Shown one piece after another: positions 34,696 through 43,289 of a stretch of DNA of 64,000 nucleotides (its first letter is position 1; each line of letters opens with the position of its first letter). The DNA is from Rhodospirillaceae bacterium SYSU D60007 (GTDB lineage Bacteria > Pseudomonadota > Alphaproteobacteria > Reyranellales > Reyranellaceae). The notes under the pieces are model-generated. The model saw nothing but the letters and a program-made list of their open reading frames with translations. It did no database searches and had not been told where the DNA came from. The position numbers and the translations under genes were made by a program. The stretch lies in assembly GCA_003574685.1 (NCBI GenBank), contig QOCQ01000023.1:33142-97141 (forward strand), written 5' to 3'.

Positions 34696-35350
34696 GAGGT
34701 GGTCAGGCGACAAATCCGACGGCCGGCGCAGTTATCATCATGGCAATCTGCGCGAAGCACTGATTCGTGCCGCACTTGACCTTATCGGTGAAAAGGGGCC
34801 GGCCGGCTTCACCTTCGCCGATGCCGCACGCATGGCCGGCGTCAGCTCGGCCGCGCCCTATCGGCACTTCCGCGACCGCGACGCGCTCATGGCGGACGTG
34901 GCACGCCGCGGATTCGAGCAATTCGGCAAGGCGCTGGACGAGGCGTGGAACGACGGCCGGCCGGAGCCGCTGATCGCGTTTGAGAACACCGGCCGCGCCT
35001 TTCTCGCCTTCGCGCGCCGGGAGCCGGCCTACTACGCGGCCATGTTCGAGGCCGGCATCGCGCTCGACTCCGAGCCCGGCCTGCGACAGGCCGCCGACAA
35101 CGCCTTTGGCGTGCTGCGCAGGGCATCGGAAGCGATCTGTGCCCTCCTGCCCCGCGAAAGCCGTCCGCCGGCACTGATGATGAGCCTGCATGTCTGGGCG
35201 CTGTCGCACGGCATCGCATCGCTCTTCGCGCGCGCCGATGCCGGCCGTCGCAGGTTGCCGATGTCGCCCGAGGAGCTGCTTGAGGCCGGCGTGCTCGTCT
35301 ACTTGCGCGGCCTGGGACTCGCCGGCGGACCCTCTGCCACCAGGCGCTAG
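34694..35350 (+). CDS. TetR/AcrR-family transcriptional regulator
   Basis: This is a 218-residue regulator. The N-terminal HTH is TFADAARMAGVSSAAPYRHFRDRDALM, followed by a TetR_C-type ligand domain with long helices (FARREPAYYAAMFEAGIAL). The first ATG lies inside the operator and has no separate ribosome binding site, so it may be translated from a near-leaderless message. The matching operator in front of the next gene says it controls that DUF2852 gene and itself. The effector is unknown. Confidence 0.85.
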   Translation: MRWSGDKSDGRRSYHHGNLREALIRAALDLIGEKGPAGFTFADAARMAGVSSAAPYRHFRDRDALMADVARRGFEQFGKALDEAWNDGRPEPLIAFENTGRAFLAFARREPAYYAAMFEAGIALDSEPGLRQAADNAFGVLRRASEAICALLPRESRPPALMMSLHVWALSHGIASLFARADAGRRRLPMSPEELLEAGVLVYLRGLGLAGGPSATRR

Positions 35351-35402
35351 GATTTTTTTTGGTGCACGCTTGACAGCAGCGGGGTTGCAGGGCCATATGT
35401 GA

Positions 35403-35421
35403 ATGTAAGAAACATTTACAT
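35403..35421. promoter_or_regulatory. TetR operator site 2
   Basis: ATGTAAGAAACATTTACAT is a perfect inverted repeat (ATGTAA/TTACAT, 7-nt spacer) just upstream of the DUF2852 gene and followed by ATGAGG exactly as at site 1. A GATTTTTTTTGG tract precedes it at 35351. Confidence 0.75.
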
Positions 35422-35434
35422 GAGGGCTCGTCCG

Positions 35435-35830
35435 ATGGGCATTACCGCGACTCTGGACAGCTACGGGAAGCCGGCCTGGATCACCTTGATGGTGGTCAGC
35501 TTCATCCTCTTCTGGCCGATCGGACTGGGAATTCTGGCCTATCTCATATGGAGTGGACGCATGGCTTGCTGGAGACATCGTGGCGCGCGCCATTGGCAGG
35601 AGCGCATGCATTCAGGCATGGAGCGCTGGTATCGCGCCCAGCGCTCGAGCGGCAACACTGCCTTCGATGAATACCGTGAGGAAACCCTGCGCCGCCTCGA
35701 GGAAGAGCAGCAGGAGTTCAGGGATTTCCTTGACCGCCTGCGCAAGGCCAAGGACAAGGCGGAGTTCGACCAGTTCATGGCCGACCGCCGGCGCCGCGAC
35801 CAGGGCCCGCAGCCCGAGGCCTCGGTCTGA
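35435..35830 (+). CDS. DUF2852 membrane protein
   Basis: This 131-residue protein has a hydrophobic N-terminal segment (WITLMVVSFILFWPIGLGIL) typical of the alphaproteobacterial DUF2852 family and a basic linker. A charged coiled-coil-like tail (EYREETLRRLEEEQQEFRD) follows. The frame is open from GTG 35399, but ATG 35435 has GAGGG eight bases upstream and gives the family start (MGITATLDSYGKPAW). The 5' leader contains the TetR operator, so expression is probably derepressed by a ligand. Function unknown. Confidence 0.8.
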   Translation: MGITATLDSYGKPAWITLMVVSFILFWPIGLGILAYLIWSGRMACWRHRGARHWQERMHSGMERWYRAQRSSGNTAFDEYREETLRRLEEEQQEFRDFLDRLRKAKDKAEFDQFMADRRRRDQGPQPEASV

Positions 35831-35847
35831 TACCTCAACATTTCGCA

Positions 35848-35878
35848 GAAGGCCGCGCGGCATCCCCGCGCGGCCTTC
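35848..35878 (+). terminator. Strong hairpin after DUF2852 gene
   Basis: A 13-bp perfect stem (GAAGGCCGCGCGG) with loop CATCC lies 18 bases after the stop codon. There is no T-run, so it may be a Rho-dependent or processing hairpin rather than a classic terminator. Confidence 0.6.
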
Positions 35879-35946
35879 GCACATTGGTTGCGTGCGGCGC
35901 GTGAGGGCGGCATAGCTGGCGGCCCTGTCTACCCTACGGGTACCGC

Positions 35947-38601
35947 ATGACCACCCCGCAGCCTAAGGCGATTCATCGCCACGACTACAGCCCGCCCGAC
36001 TACCGTATCGATACGGTGGATCTGGAGTTCGATCTCCAGCCACGCACCACGCGCGTGAAGGCCCGGCTTGCCGTGAAGGCGGCTTACGATCCTGCCGCCG
36101 GCGTGCGTCCTCTCGTGCTCGACGGGGATGGGCTTGAGCTGCTGAAGATCGCGCTGGACGGTCGGGCTCTGGGATCAGGCGACTACACCGTCGATGAACG
36201 CCATCTGACGATCCCAAGCCCGCCACGAGCCTTCGTGCTCGACATCGAAACCGCGATCCATCCCGCCGCGAACACGCAGCTCTCGGGCCTCTACGTCTCC
36301 AACAATGTCTTCTGTACACAGTGCGAGGCGGAGGGATTTCGCCGCATCACGTATTTTCTCGACCGGCCCGACGTGATGGCGGTTTATCGCACAACCATCC
36401 GCGCTGACCGGAACACCTGCCCCGTGCTGCTCTCCAACGGCAATCTGGAGCGCAGCGAAGATCTGGCCGACGGCCGGCACGTCGCGGTGTGGCACGATCC
36501 GTTTCCCAAGCCCAGCTATCTCTTCGCGCTGGTCGCGGGCGACCTTGCGTGCAGCGAAGACCGGTTCACCACGCGCTCAGGCCGGGAAGCACGGCTGCGC
36601 ATCTTCGTCGAGCACGGCAAGCAGTCGCGCACCGCCTGGGCGATGGATTGCCTGAAGCGCGCCATGCGCTGGGACGAGGAGCGCTTCGGCCTGGAATACG
36701 ACCTCGACCTGTTCAACATCGTGGCGGTCAGCGACTTCAACATGGGGGCGATGGAGAACAAGAGCCTCAACATCTTCAACGACAAGTACATCCTGGCCGA
36801 TCCGCAGACTGCGACGGACAGCGACTACGCCGGCATCGAAACCGTCGTGGCGCACGAGTACTTCCACAACTGGACGGGTGATCGCATCACCTGCCGCGAC
36901 TGGTTTCAGCTCAGCCTCAAGGAAGGCCTTACGGTCTTCCGCGACCAAGAGTTCTCGTCGGACATGCGCTCGCGGCCGGTCAAGCGCATCCAGGATGTGC
37001 GCAATCTGCGGGCCCGCCAGTTCGTCGAGGACGCCGGCCCGCTGGCGCATCCCGTGCGGCCCGACTCCTACATCGAGATCAACAACTTCTATACGGCCAC
37101 CGTGTACGACAAGGGCGCCGAGGTTATCGGCATGCTGCACACGATCCTCGGCGCCGACGGCTTTCGTCGCGGCATGGACCTCTACGTCCAGCGCCATGAC
37201 GGCGAGGCCGTTACCTGCGACGACTTCGTGGCCGCCATGGCTGACGCCAACAGCGTGGATCTCAGGCAGTTCAAGCTGTGGTACAGCCAGGCCGGGACGC
37301 CGGAAGTGTCTGTCGAGGGACATTACGATGCGCGCAACGGCGTCTACGAGCTTGCCATCGCCCAGCGCTGTCCGCCGACACCCAGTCAGCCCGACAAGGC
37401 ACCGATGCACATCCCGCTGGCGGTCGGGCTCCTCGATGCGCAAGGCCAGGAGATACCCCTGCGCCTAGAGGGCGAACCCGAGGCGGCGGCCGCAGCAAAC
37501 CGTGTGCTGCCGCTCAAAGAGCCACGACAGACCTTCCGGTTTGTGAATGTGCCGGAGCCGCGGGCCGTCTCGGTCAATCGCGGATTCTCGGCACCCGTGA
37601 ACATCAGAATAGCGCAGAGCGCCGCTGAGCGCACTTTCCTGATGAGCCACGATCGCGATCCCTTCGCGCGCTGGGAAGCGGGCCAGCAATACGCCATCGA
37701 TCTGCTGCTGCGTCGTGTGGCAGAGATCCGCGACGGCAGGCAAGCGCCCTACGATCCCGGCTTCATCGCAGCCGTGGGCCAGATACTGCGCGACGACGAT
37801 CTGGAGAAGGCCTTCGCGGCCGAGGCTATTGCGCTGCCCGCCGAGGACTATATCGCCGAGCGCATGGCGGTCATCGACGTCGAGGCGATCCAAGAGGCGC
37901 GCGAGGCGCTGCGCCGCGCCATGGCAACATCATTGCGGAGCGATCTTGAACGCGTGCTCGATGCCAACCGCGGCACCGGTCCGTTCCGGCCGGATGCAGC
38001 CGAAGCAGGCCGCCGGGCGCTGCACAACGCTGCCCTTTCCTTGCTGGCGGCGCTGGCCACCTCCGAGCCTGGATTGCGGGCGCGCATCTTTGATGGCTAC
38101 ACGCAGGCGGACAATATGACCGACCGCATCGCCGCGCTGCGTTTGCTGGTCGATATCGATTGTCCCGAACGACAGGCGGCGCTGGATGATTTCTACCAGC
38201 GTTTCAGCGGCGATCCCCTTGTCGTGGACAAATGGCTGGCGCTGCAGGCCCTCTCTACCTTGCCGGACACCCTGTCGAGGGTGACGGCATTGCTGCGCCA
38301 TCCGGCGTTCTCGATGGCGCGGCCCAACAAGGTGCGGGCGCTGGTCGGCAGCTTCACAGCCAACAATCAGCTTCGCTACCACGCCGCCGACGGCTCGGGT
38401 TATGTCTTCCATGCAGACCGGACGCTGGAACTCGATCCTGTAAACCCGCAGGTCGCTGCTCGGCTGCTGGCCCCGCTGGGACGCTGGCGCCGTTTCGATG
38501 CTGCGCGTCAGGCGAAGATGAAGGCACAACTGGAGCGCATTCTTGCGGCGCCGCGGCTGTCGCGGGACGTTTACGAGATCGCCTCAAAGTCCCTGGCCTG
38601 A
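35947..38601 (+). CDS. pepN: Aminopeptidase N (M1 metallopeptidase)
   Basis: This is an 884-residue cytosolic zinc aminopeptidase of the gamma/alpha-proteobacterial PepN type. It has the exopeptidase motif GAMEN (MGAMENKSLNIFND) and the zinc site HEYFH (303-307) with the downstream LKEGLTVFRDQEF glutamate. It also has the DUF3458 Ig-like and ARM-repeat C-terminal domains (VDKWLALQALS, PNKVRALVGSF). The length is normal. The 3' end overlaps the convergent desaturase by 31 bases. Confidence 0.95.
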   Translation: MTTPQPKAIHRHDYSPPDYRIDTVDLEFDLQPRTTRVKARLAVKAAYDPAAGVRPLVLDGDGLELLKIALDGRALGSGDYTVDERHLTIPSPPRAFVLDIETAIHPAANTQLSGLYVSNNVFCTQCEAEGFRRITYFLDRPDVMAVYRTTIRADRNTCPVLLSNGNLERSEDLADGRHVAVWHDPFPKPSYLFALVAGDLACSEDRFTTRSGREARLRIFVEHGKQSRTAWAMDCLKRAMRWDEERFGLEYDLDLFNIVAVSDFNMGAMENKSLNIFNDKYILADPQTATDSDYAGIETVVAHEYFHNWTGDRITCRDWFQLSLKEGLTVFRDQEFSSDMRSRPVKRIQDVRNLRARQFVEDAGPLAHPVRPDSYIEINNFYTATVYDKGAEVIGMLHTILGADGFRRGMDLYVQRHDGEAVTCDDFVAAMADANSVDLRQFKLWYSQAGTPEVSVEGHYDARNGVYELAIAQRCPPTPSQPDKAPMHIPLAVGLLDAQGQEIPLRLEGEPEAAAAANRVLPLKEPRQTFRFVNVPEPRAVSVNRGFSAPVNIRIAQSAAERTFLMSHDRDPFARWEAGQQYAIDLLLRRVAEIRDGRQAPYDPGFIAAVGQILRDDDLEKAFAAEAIALPAEDYIAERMAVIDVEAIQEAREALRRAMATSLRSDLERVLDANRGTGPFRPDAAEAGRRALHNAALSLLAALATSEPGLRARIFDGYTQADNMTDRIAALRLLVDIDCPERQAALDDFYQRFSGDPLVVDKWLALQALSTLPDTLSRVTALLRHPAFSMARPNKVRALVGSFTANNQLRYHAADGSGYVFHADRTLELDPVNPQVAARLLAPLGRWRRFDAARQAKMKAQLERILAAPRLSRDVYEIASKSLA

Positions 38602-39542
38602 CACGCAGGCTGCGGGCCGTTGAACTGGCGCAGGACGGCCCGCGCAAAGGTGCCGTCATAGCGGATGCCGTCGGCCGCGAAGGCAGCGGGCAGCGCGTGC
38701 CATGGTAGGCCGGGCCGCCGGTGATGCAGGCCATGCAGGTTCTGGTTGAGCATAACAGCACGCGCCCAGGCGGGCAGGCTGAGGTTGAACACCGGGGCAT
38801 GGGTGGCAGGCGGCGTGCCGTAGTGGGGCGCATTGTCGAACAGCGAGATGACCAAGCCACGGATCACGATTGATGCGAGCAATAGCAGCCAGGCCGCACC
38901 GTAAAGCCAGAACGCCAGGCCGTATAATGTCAGGACGGCGAAACAGTCGATGCGCGCCCGGGTCAGGCGCGCATCTGCCACGGCGCGCTGCATCCCCCTG
39001 ACGACCGCCAGTGCAGAAGCTTCGTCCCCTTTCGTCAGCCGGCCAATGCGTGCGATCAGCACGCGACGCGGCAGCAGGCTCATAAGGGTCGATAGCAGCT
39101 CGATCGCATACACGCCACCCAGCAGGTTCGCAAAGTAGCCGAGGCGCCTGCAAAGGGTGGCATTGCCCTCCAGCACATCGGGGCGGTCGAGCGCGTGACG
39201 GTTGAAGCGGTGGTGCGCCAGGTGCCCGTAGCGCACCACCTCGAAGGCAACCCCAAAGCAAACCGCCAACAAGCGTCCGGCCGTCCGGTTGGCGCGTTCC
39301 CCTTTCAACAGCTTGCCGTGGATGGCCTCGTGCAGCAGCGCGGCGTGAAACGGCGTCAACAGCGCCGTCACGATTACAATCGTTGTCGCCACGAACGGTG
39401 CCTGCGGCAGCAGGAGCAGCGGAACGATAAGCAATGCCGTGGCAGACAGACCCAGTGCCGCGGCGCAAAGGCCGGCATTCAGACGTTGGAACATGAACTG
39501 ACGGTACTTCCCCCAAGCGACAGGCCAGACGCCCGCAGCCAA
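38571..39542 (-). CDS. Fatty acid desaturase family membrane protein
   Basis: This 323-residue multi-span di-iron desaturase has three histidine clusters: HEAIH (71-75), HLAHHRFNRH (107-116) and NLHGLHH (268-274). Several hydrophobic helices lie between them. It acts in the cytoplasmic membrane on acyl lipids or carotenoid-like substrates. The frame starts with TTG at 39542; ATG 39494 (MFQRLNAGL) is an alternative with a purine-rich site 12 bases upstream. Its last ten codons overlap the pepN 3' end on the opposite strand. Confidence 0.8.
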   Translation of the reverse strand: MAAGVWPVAWGKYRQFMFQRLNAGLCAAALGLSATALLIVPLLLLPQAPFVATTIVIVTALLTPFHAALLHEAIHGKLLKGERANRTAGRLLAVCFGVAFEVVRYGHLAHHRFNRHALDRPDVLEGNATLCRRLGYFANLLGGVYAIELLSTLMSLLPRRVLIARIGRLTKGDEASALAVVRGMQRAVADARLTRARIDCFAVLTLYGLAFWLYGAAWLLLLASIVIRGLVISLFDNAPHYGTPPATHAPVFNLSLPAWARAVMLNQNLHGLHHRRPGLPWHALPAAFAADGIRYDGTFARAVLRQFNGPQPACQARDFEAIS

Positions 39543-39593
39543 TTCCCCCGCGCGAGCCTGCTCACTATACCAGAGTGGCGGTGAATCGCGATA

Positions 39594-40496
39594 CTAACTC
39601 CCCGGCACCATGCCCTTGGGCAGCGCTGCGCAGTGGTCGAAGATGGCGCCGGGACGTGTGAACCACACCCTCTCGCGCTGCGGGTGGTTCACGATGTGGC
39701 GCAGCGCCTCGCGCAGGGCGCGCAGGCGGTAGGGCTGCCCGAAGATCATGGTGTGGAGCTCGATGCCGCAGACCAGCGGCTGCTTCGCGGATTGCAGCAG
39801 CATCTCTTCGAACTGGCCCACGATGAAGGCGGCGAATTGCTCCGGCGTGTGGTGCCGCACAAGGATCTGCGGGGAATCGTTGATCTCCAGCGAGTACGGT
39901 ACCGACATCAGCGGCCCGGCGCGCGTGCGCAGCCAGATCGGCTGGTCATCGCAGGGCCAGTCCATCAGAAAGTCGAAGCCGGCCTCTTTCAGCAGATCGG
40001 GCGTGACATGGCTCTGGGACATCCACGGCCCCATCCAGCCGCGCGGCTTCTGGCCGGTCTTCTCGGTGATCCGGTCGCGCACATAGGCGATCAGCCGCGC
40101 CTCGTCGGCTTCCCACATCTGGCCCTGACGCTCGGCATTGGTGCGGCCGTGGCCGATGAACTCGTCGCCGCGCCTGACGATGGGCTCGATGATGTCGGGC
40201 GCGTAGTCGAACACCGTGGTGTTGACGAGATGGCAGGCCGGCAGCGACAGCTCGTCCAGAAGGTCCAGCAACCGCCAGACCCCGACGCGGTTGCCGTAGT
40301 CGCGCCAGGCGAAGGTGCGCGGATCAGGCGGCGGCAGCTCGGTAGAGAGCGCATGCCCGATGCCCGCGCTATAGGCGAAGTGCTCGATATTGAGTGCCAC
40401 GTGTACCGCGAGACGCTTGCCGCCGGGCCAGTCATAGTCCGGCCGCTTGACGATCGGCGAATAGTCGTAGCGCCCGTGATGCGGAATGCGCAGCAT
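39594..40496 (-). CDS. Polysaccharide deacetylase/allantoinase-like hydrolase (copy C)
   Basis: This 300-residue member belongs to the same family as the two genes at 20.7-22.5 kb: MLRIPHHGRYDYSPIVKRPD, FAWRDYGNRVGVWRLLDLLDEL, LMDWPCDDQPIWLRTRAG and FGQPYRLRALREALRHI. The terminal block has Gly-Gln-Pro-Tyr-Arg instead of Gly-Gln-Pro-His-Arg, a substitution worth noting in the conserved core. It is followed by an AMP-ligase gene on the same strand. Substrate unknown; an N-acyl or cyclic amide bond is inferred. Confidence 0.8.
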   Translation of the reverse strand: MLRIPHHGRYDYSPIVKRPDYDWPGGKRLAVHVALNIEHFAYSAGIGHALSTELPPPDPRTFAWRDYGNRVGVWRLLDLLDELSLPACHLVNTTVFDYAPDIIEPIVRRGDEFIGHGRTNAERQGQMWEADEARLIAYVRDRITEKTGQKPRGWMGPWMSQSHVTPDLLKEAGFDFLMDWPCDDQPIWLRTRAGPLMSVPYSLEINDSPQILVRHHTPEQFAAFIVGQFEEMLLQSAKQPLVCGIELHTMIFGQPYRLRALREALRHIVNHPQRERVWFTRPGAIFDHCAALPKGMVPGS

Positions 40497-40532
40497 CGTG
40501 TCCCTCCCCCACGTGATCCGCCCGACAGGCTG

Positions 40533-42164
40533 TCAGGCGGTCGCCGACACAGCTTTCTCGCCCATCATCGCAGCCTGGGCCATGTCGCGCAGCCGCGCCT
40601 TCTGGATCTTGGTGCCGTTGGCGCTGGTCGTGACAGGGAATGCGTCCACGGCCAGCACCCGGACAGGCACCTTGTGACGAGCGAGCCGCCGCCGGGCATG
40701 CTGGATCACGGCGGCTTCCTCCAGCCGCGCGCCATTGCGCATGATGACGAAGGCCACCGGCTTCAGTTCGCCACCGACCTCAACCCCGATGACCTGGCAT
40801 TCCTCGACCCCGTCGCATTCCTGGATGATGGCCTCGATTTCGGCGGGATTCACGAGGAAGCCGCCCAGCCGCAACGCGTCTCCCATGCGCGCGAGATAGA
40901 CGAAGCGATCGTGAGAGGTGGTGAACCCGAGATCGCCGCTGCGGAACCAGCCATCCGGCGTAAACGCCGCTGCTGTCGCGTCGGAGTTGCCGAAATAGCC
41001 GCGCATCACGCTTTCAGGCGCCCGGAACTCCAGCTCGCCGGTCTGGCCATGCGGCAGGCTGCGGCCGGTTTCGGGATCGCGCGCCCGTACGGCCGCGGCG
41101 GTACTGACGAAGCGGCCGCCGCCCGGACTGCGTTCGGCGACGGGCGCGTCGCGGTCCTGTGCTGCCAGCAACGCCTGGAGCTCGCTGGAGCCGTACAGGC
41201 CCACCATGCGCAAACCTGCAGCTTCGGCGCGCGCCACGATATCGGCTTCACCGGGTGAGAATGCCGCGAAGCCGAGGTGGCGCAATGTAGGCGCGAACAG
41301 CGGCGCCTGCGGCAGCTTCAATAGCTGGGTAACTGCGGTATCGCTGGCGTTCATGTGCGTCACGCCGTGATGCACGATAGCCTCGGCATCCTGACGCGCG
41401 TCCCACACCGCCGACATCACAAGCTTGCCGCCACCGGCCATGGACGAAAGCGTCGTGCACAGTCCGTAAATGCCGCAGAGAGGCGGCACCAGCAGCGTGA
41501 CGCTGCCAGCATCGATTCCCCAGGCTCGCGCGACGTTGCATGCATGCGTGACCAGCGACTTCTGGTCATGAAGCACAAATTTCGGAAGGCTGGACGTGCC
41601 CGAGGTCGTGAAGATTGCGCAACCTGAGTCGGGTCGGCCCGTGATCTCGTCCAGCGGCCGTTCGGCGGAAAGGGCATTCCACGGAATGACCGGCCGGCCG
41701 AACAGTGTTTGATTCGCGGGAACCTCACCTGTGCTGTCCGCCGGGCAGGCGACGAAAGCAGTGAGGCCGCTCAGGGAACTCCGATCGCAATCGGCGAGAA
41801 TGCCGGCGAAGTCGATCTGCTTGAACCCCGGCGAGAAGACCAGCACCTTCGCCCCGGAGCGTCCCAGCACGTCCGCAACCTCGCTGCTGCGGAAGCGGGT
41901 GTTCACCGATACGGCGATTGCCCCAAGGCGGGCGCAGGCGAAGAAGCTGGCCAGCCACGCAACACCGTTCGGCAGCCAGATCGCGACGCGATCCCCCGGC
42001 GCGATACCCAGCCGGCGCAGACCCGTGGCGACGCGGGCGCTTTCTGCCTCCAGCCCGGCATATTGCACGGCATTGCCATCGCACACGAGGATGGCGCCGC
42101 TGGCGGCTGCGTGGGCCAGCAGGGCCGGCAATGTGTCTGAATGCTCGGTTGGCCTTGTATCCAT
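40533..42164 (-). CDS. Acyl-CoA synthetase (AMP-forming)
   Basis: This 543-residue ANL-family ligase has the P-loop-like FTTSGTSSLPKFVLHD, VGLYGSSELQALLA, GWFRSGDLGFTTSHD and C-terminal FPVTTSANGTKIQKARL with the adenylation Lys. GTG 42203 opens the frame, but ATG 42164 gives the family start (MDTRPTEHSDTLPALL). Members activate carboxylic acids to CoA thioesters. It lies 36 bases upstream (same strand) of the deacetylase copy C and probably forms an operon with it. Confidence 0.85.
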   Translation of the reverse strand: MDTRPTEHSDTLPALLAHAAASGAILVCDGNAVQYAGLEAESARVATGLRRLGIAPGDRVAIWLPNGVAWLASFFACARLGAIAVSVNTRFRSSEVADVLGRSGAKVLVFSPGFKQIDFAGILADCDRSSLSGLTAFVACPADSTGEVPANQTLFGRPVIPWNALSAERPLDEITGRPDSGCAIFTTSGTSSLPKFVLHDQKSLVTHACNVARAWGIDAGSVTLLVPPLCGIYGLCTTLSSMAGGGKLVMSAVWDARQDAEAIVHHGVTHMNASDTAVTQLLKLPQAPLFAPTLRHLGFAAFSPGEADIVARAEAAGLRMVGLYGSSELQALLAAQDRDAPVAERSPGGGRFVSTAAAVRARDPETGRSLPHGQTGELEFRAPESVMRGYFGNSDATAAAFTPDGWFRSGDLGFTTSHDRFVYLARMGDALRLGGFLVNPAEIEAIIQECDGVEECQVIGVEVGGELKPVAFVIMRNGARLEEAAVIQHARRRLARHKVPVRVLAVDAFPVTTSANGTKIQKARLRDMAQAAMMGEKAVSATA

Positions 42165-42311
42165 GGTCGTAGCGGCTGCGCTGCGCCCCAAGGGCCTTGT
42201 CACCTAGCGTTTGCTGCTGGTGGCTGCAAGCAAGGGTGCGCATGGGAGCTTGACGCTGCCGGCAAACCAGCTCCCGGTCCGGCTGACCGCTGACCGTGAT
42301 AGGCTTTGCTC

Positions 42312-43289
42312 ATGAAGACCAGACTGTTGGGCCGTACCGGCATTTCCGTTTCCGGCCTCTGCTTCGGCACCATGTCCTTTGGCGGCGATGCTGACGAGGC
42401 CACATCTGCGGCCATGTACAAGGCGTGCCGCGACGCCGGCATCAACTTTTTCGACTGCGCCGATCAGTACGCCAAGGGCAAGTCGGAGGAGATTCTGGGC
42501 CGGCTCGCAAAGGGCCATCGCGACGAGCTTGTGCTGACCACCAAGTGCTTCGGTCCGACCGGCAATGACGTGAACGCCCGGGGCAGTTCCCGCCGGCATG
42601 TGGTGCGGGCCGTCGAAGCCAGCCTCAGGCGGCTGCAGACCGACCGGATCGATGTCCTGTTCCTGCACCAGTTCGACGCGCGCACGCCGATCGATGAATC
42701 TATGCGCGCGCTGGAAGATGTGGTGCGCGCCGGCAAAGTGATCTACCCGGCCGTAAGCAACTGGTCGGCATGGCAAACCCAGCGCGCTGTCGACATCCAG
42801 GAGCGCCACAACTGGGCGCGGCTCCAGGTCATCCAGCCCATGTACAGCCTCGTGAAGCGCCAGGCCGAGGTCGAAATCCTGCCGATGGCAGCGGCCAATG
42901 GACTCGGTGTCACGCCCTACAGCCCCGCTGCTGCGGGATTGCTTTCGGGCAAGTACATGGAACAGGCATCAGGCCGCCTGAACATGAACAAGATGTACGC
43001 GACGCGCTACAGCGAGCCCTGGGCCTTCGAGGTCGCAGAGAAGTTCGTCGGCTTTTGCAAGGAGCGGGGCCTGCATCCGGTCAGCACGGCCATTGCCTGG
43101 GTCGGCGCCCATCCCGCGGTTACGGCTCCGATCATCGGTGCGCGAAACGTTGAGCAGCTCAGGGATTCGCTGGCGGCCGTGAACGTTGACATGACGCCGG
43201 CGTTGCGTGCCGAGATCGCCGCCCTGTCGCCCACGCCGCCGCCGGCAACCGACCGGCTGGAGGAGCAACGGACAGTTCCGGGAGCATGA
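42312..43289 (+). CDS. Aldo/keto reductase
   Basis: This is a 325-residue NADPH-dependent AKR with the catalytic Asp-Tyr pair in FFDCADQYAKGKSEEILG, the Lys in LTTKCFGPTG, His in FLHQFD and C-terminal cofactor-binding PIIGARNVEQLRDSL. ATG 42312 is preferred over the TTG two codons earlier. The ATGA overlap with the deacylase gene downstream shows a coupled pair. The role in the pathway is not known. Confidence 0.87.
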   Translation: MKTRLLGRTGISVSGLCFGTMSFGGDADEATSAAMYKACRDAGINFFDCADQYAKGKSEEILGRLAKGHRDELVLTTKCFGPTGNDVNARGSSRRHVVRAVEASLRRLQTDRIDVLFLHQFDARTPIDESMRALEDVVRAGKVIYPAVSNWSAWQTQRAVDIQERHNWARLQVIQPMYSLVKRQAEVEILPMAAANGLGVTPYSPAAAGLLSGKYMEQASGRLNMNKMYATRYSEPWAFEVAEKFVGFCKERGLHPVSTAIAWVGAHPAVTAPIIGARNVEQLRDSLAAVNVDMTPALRAEIAALSPTPPPATDRLEEQRTVPGA

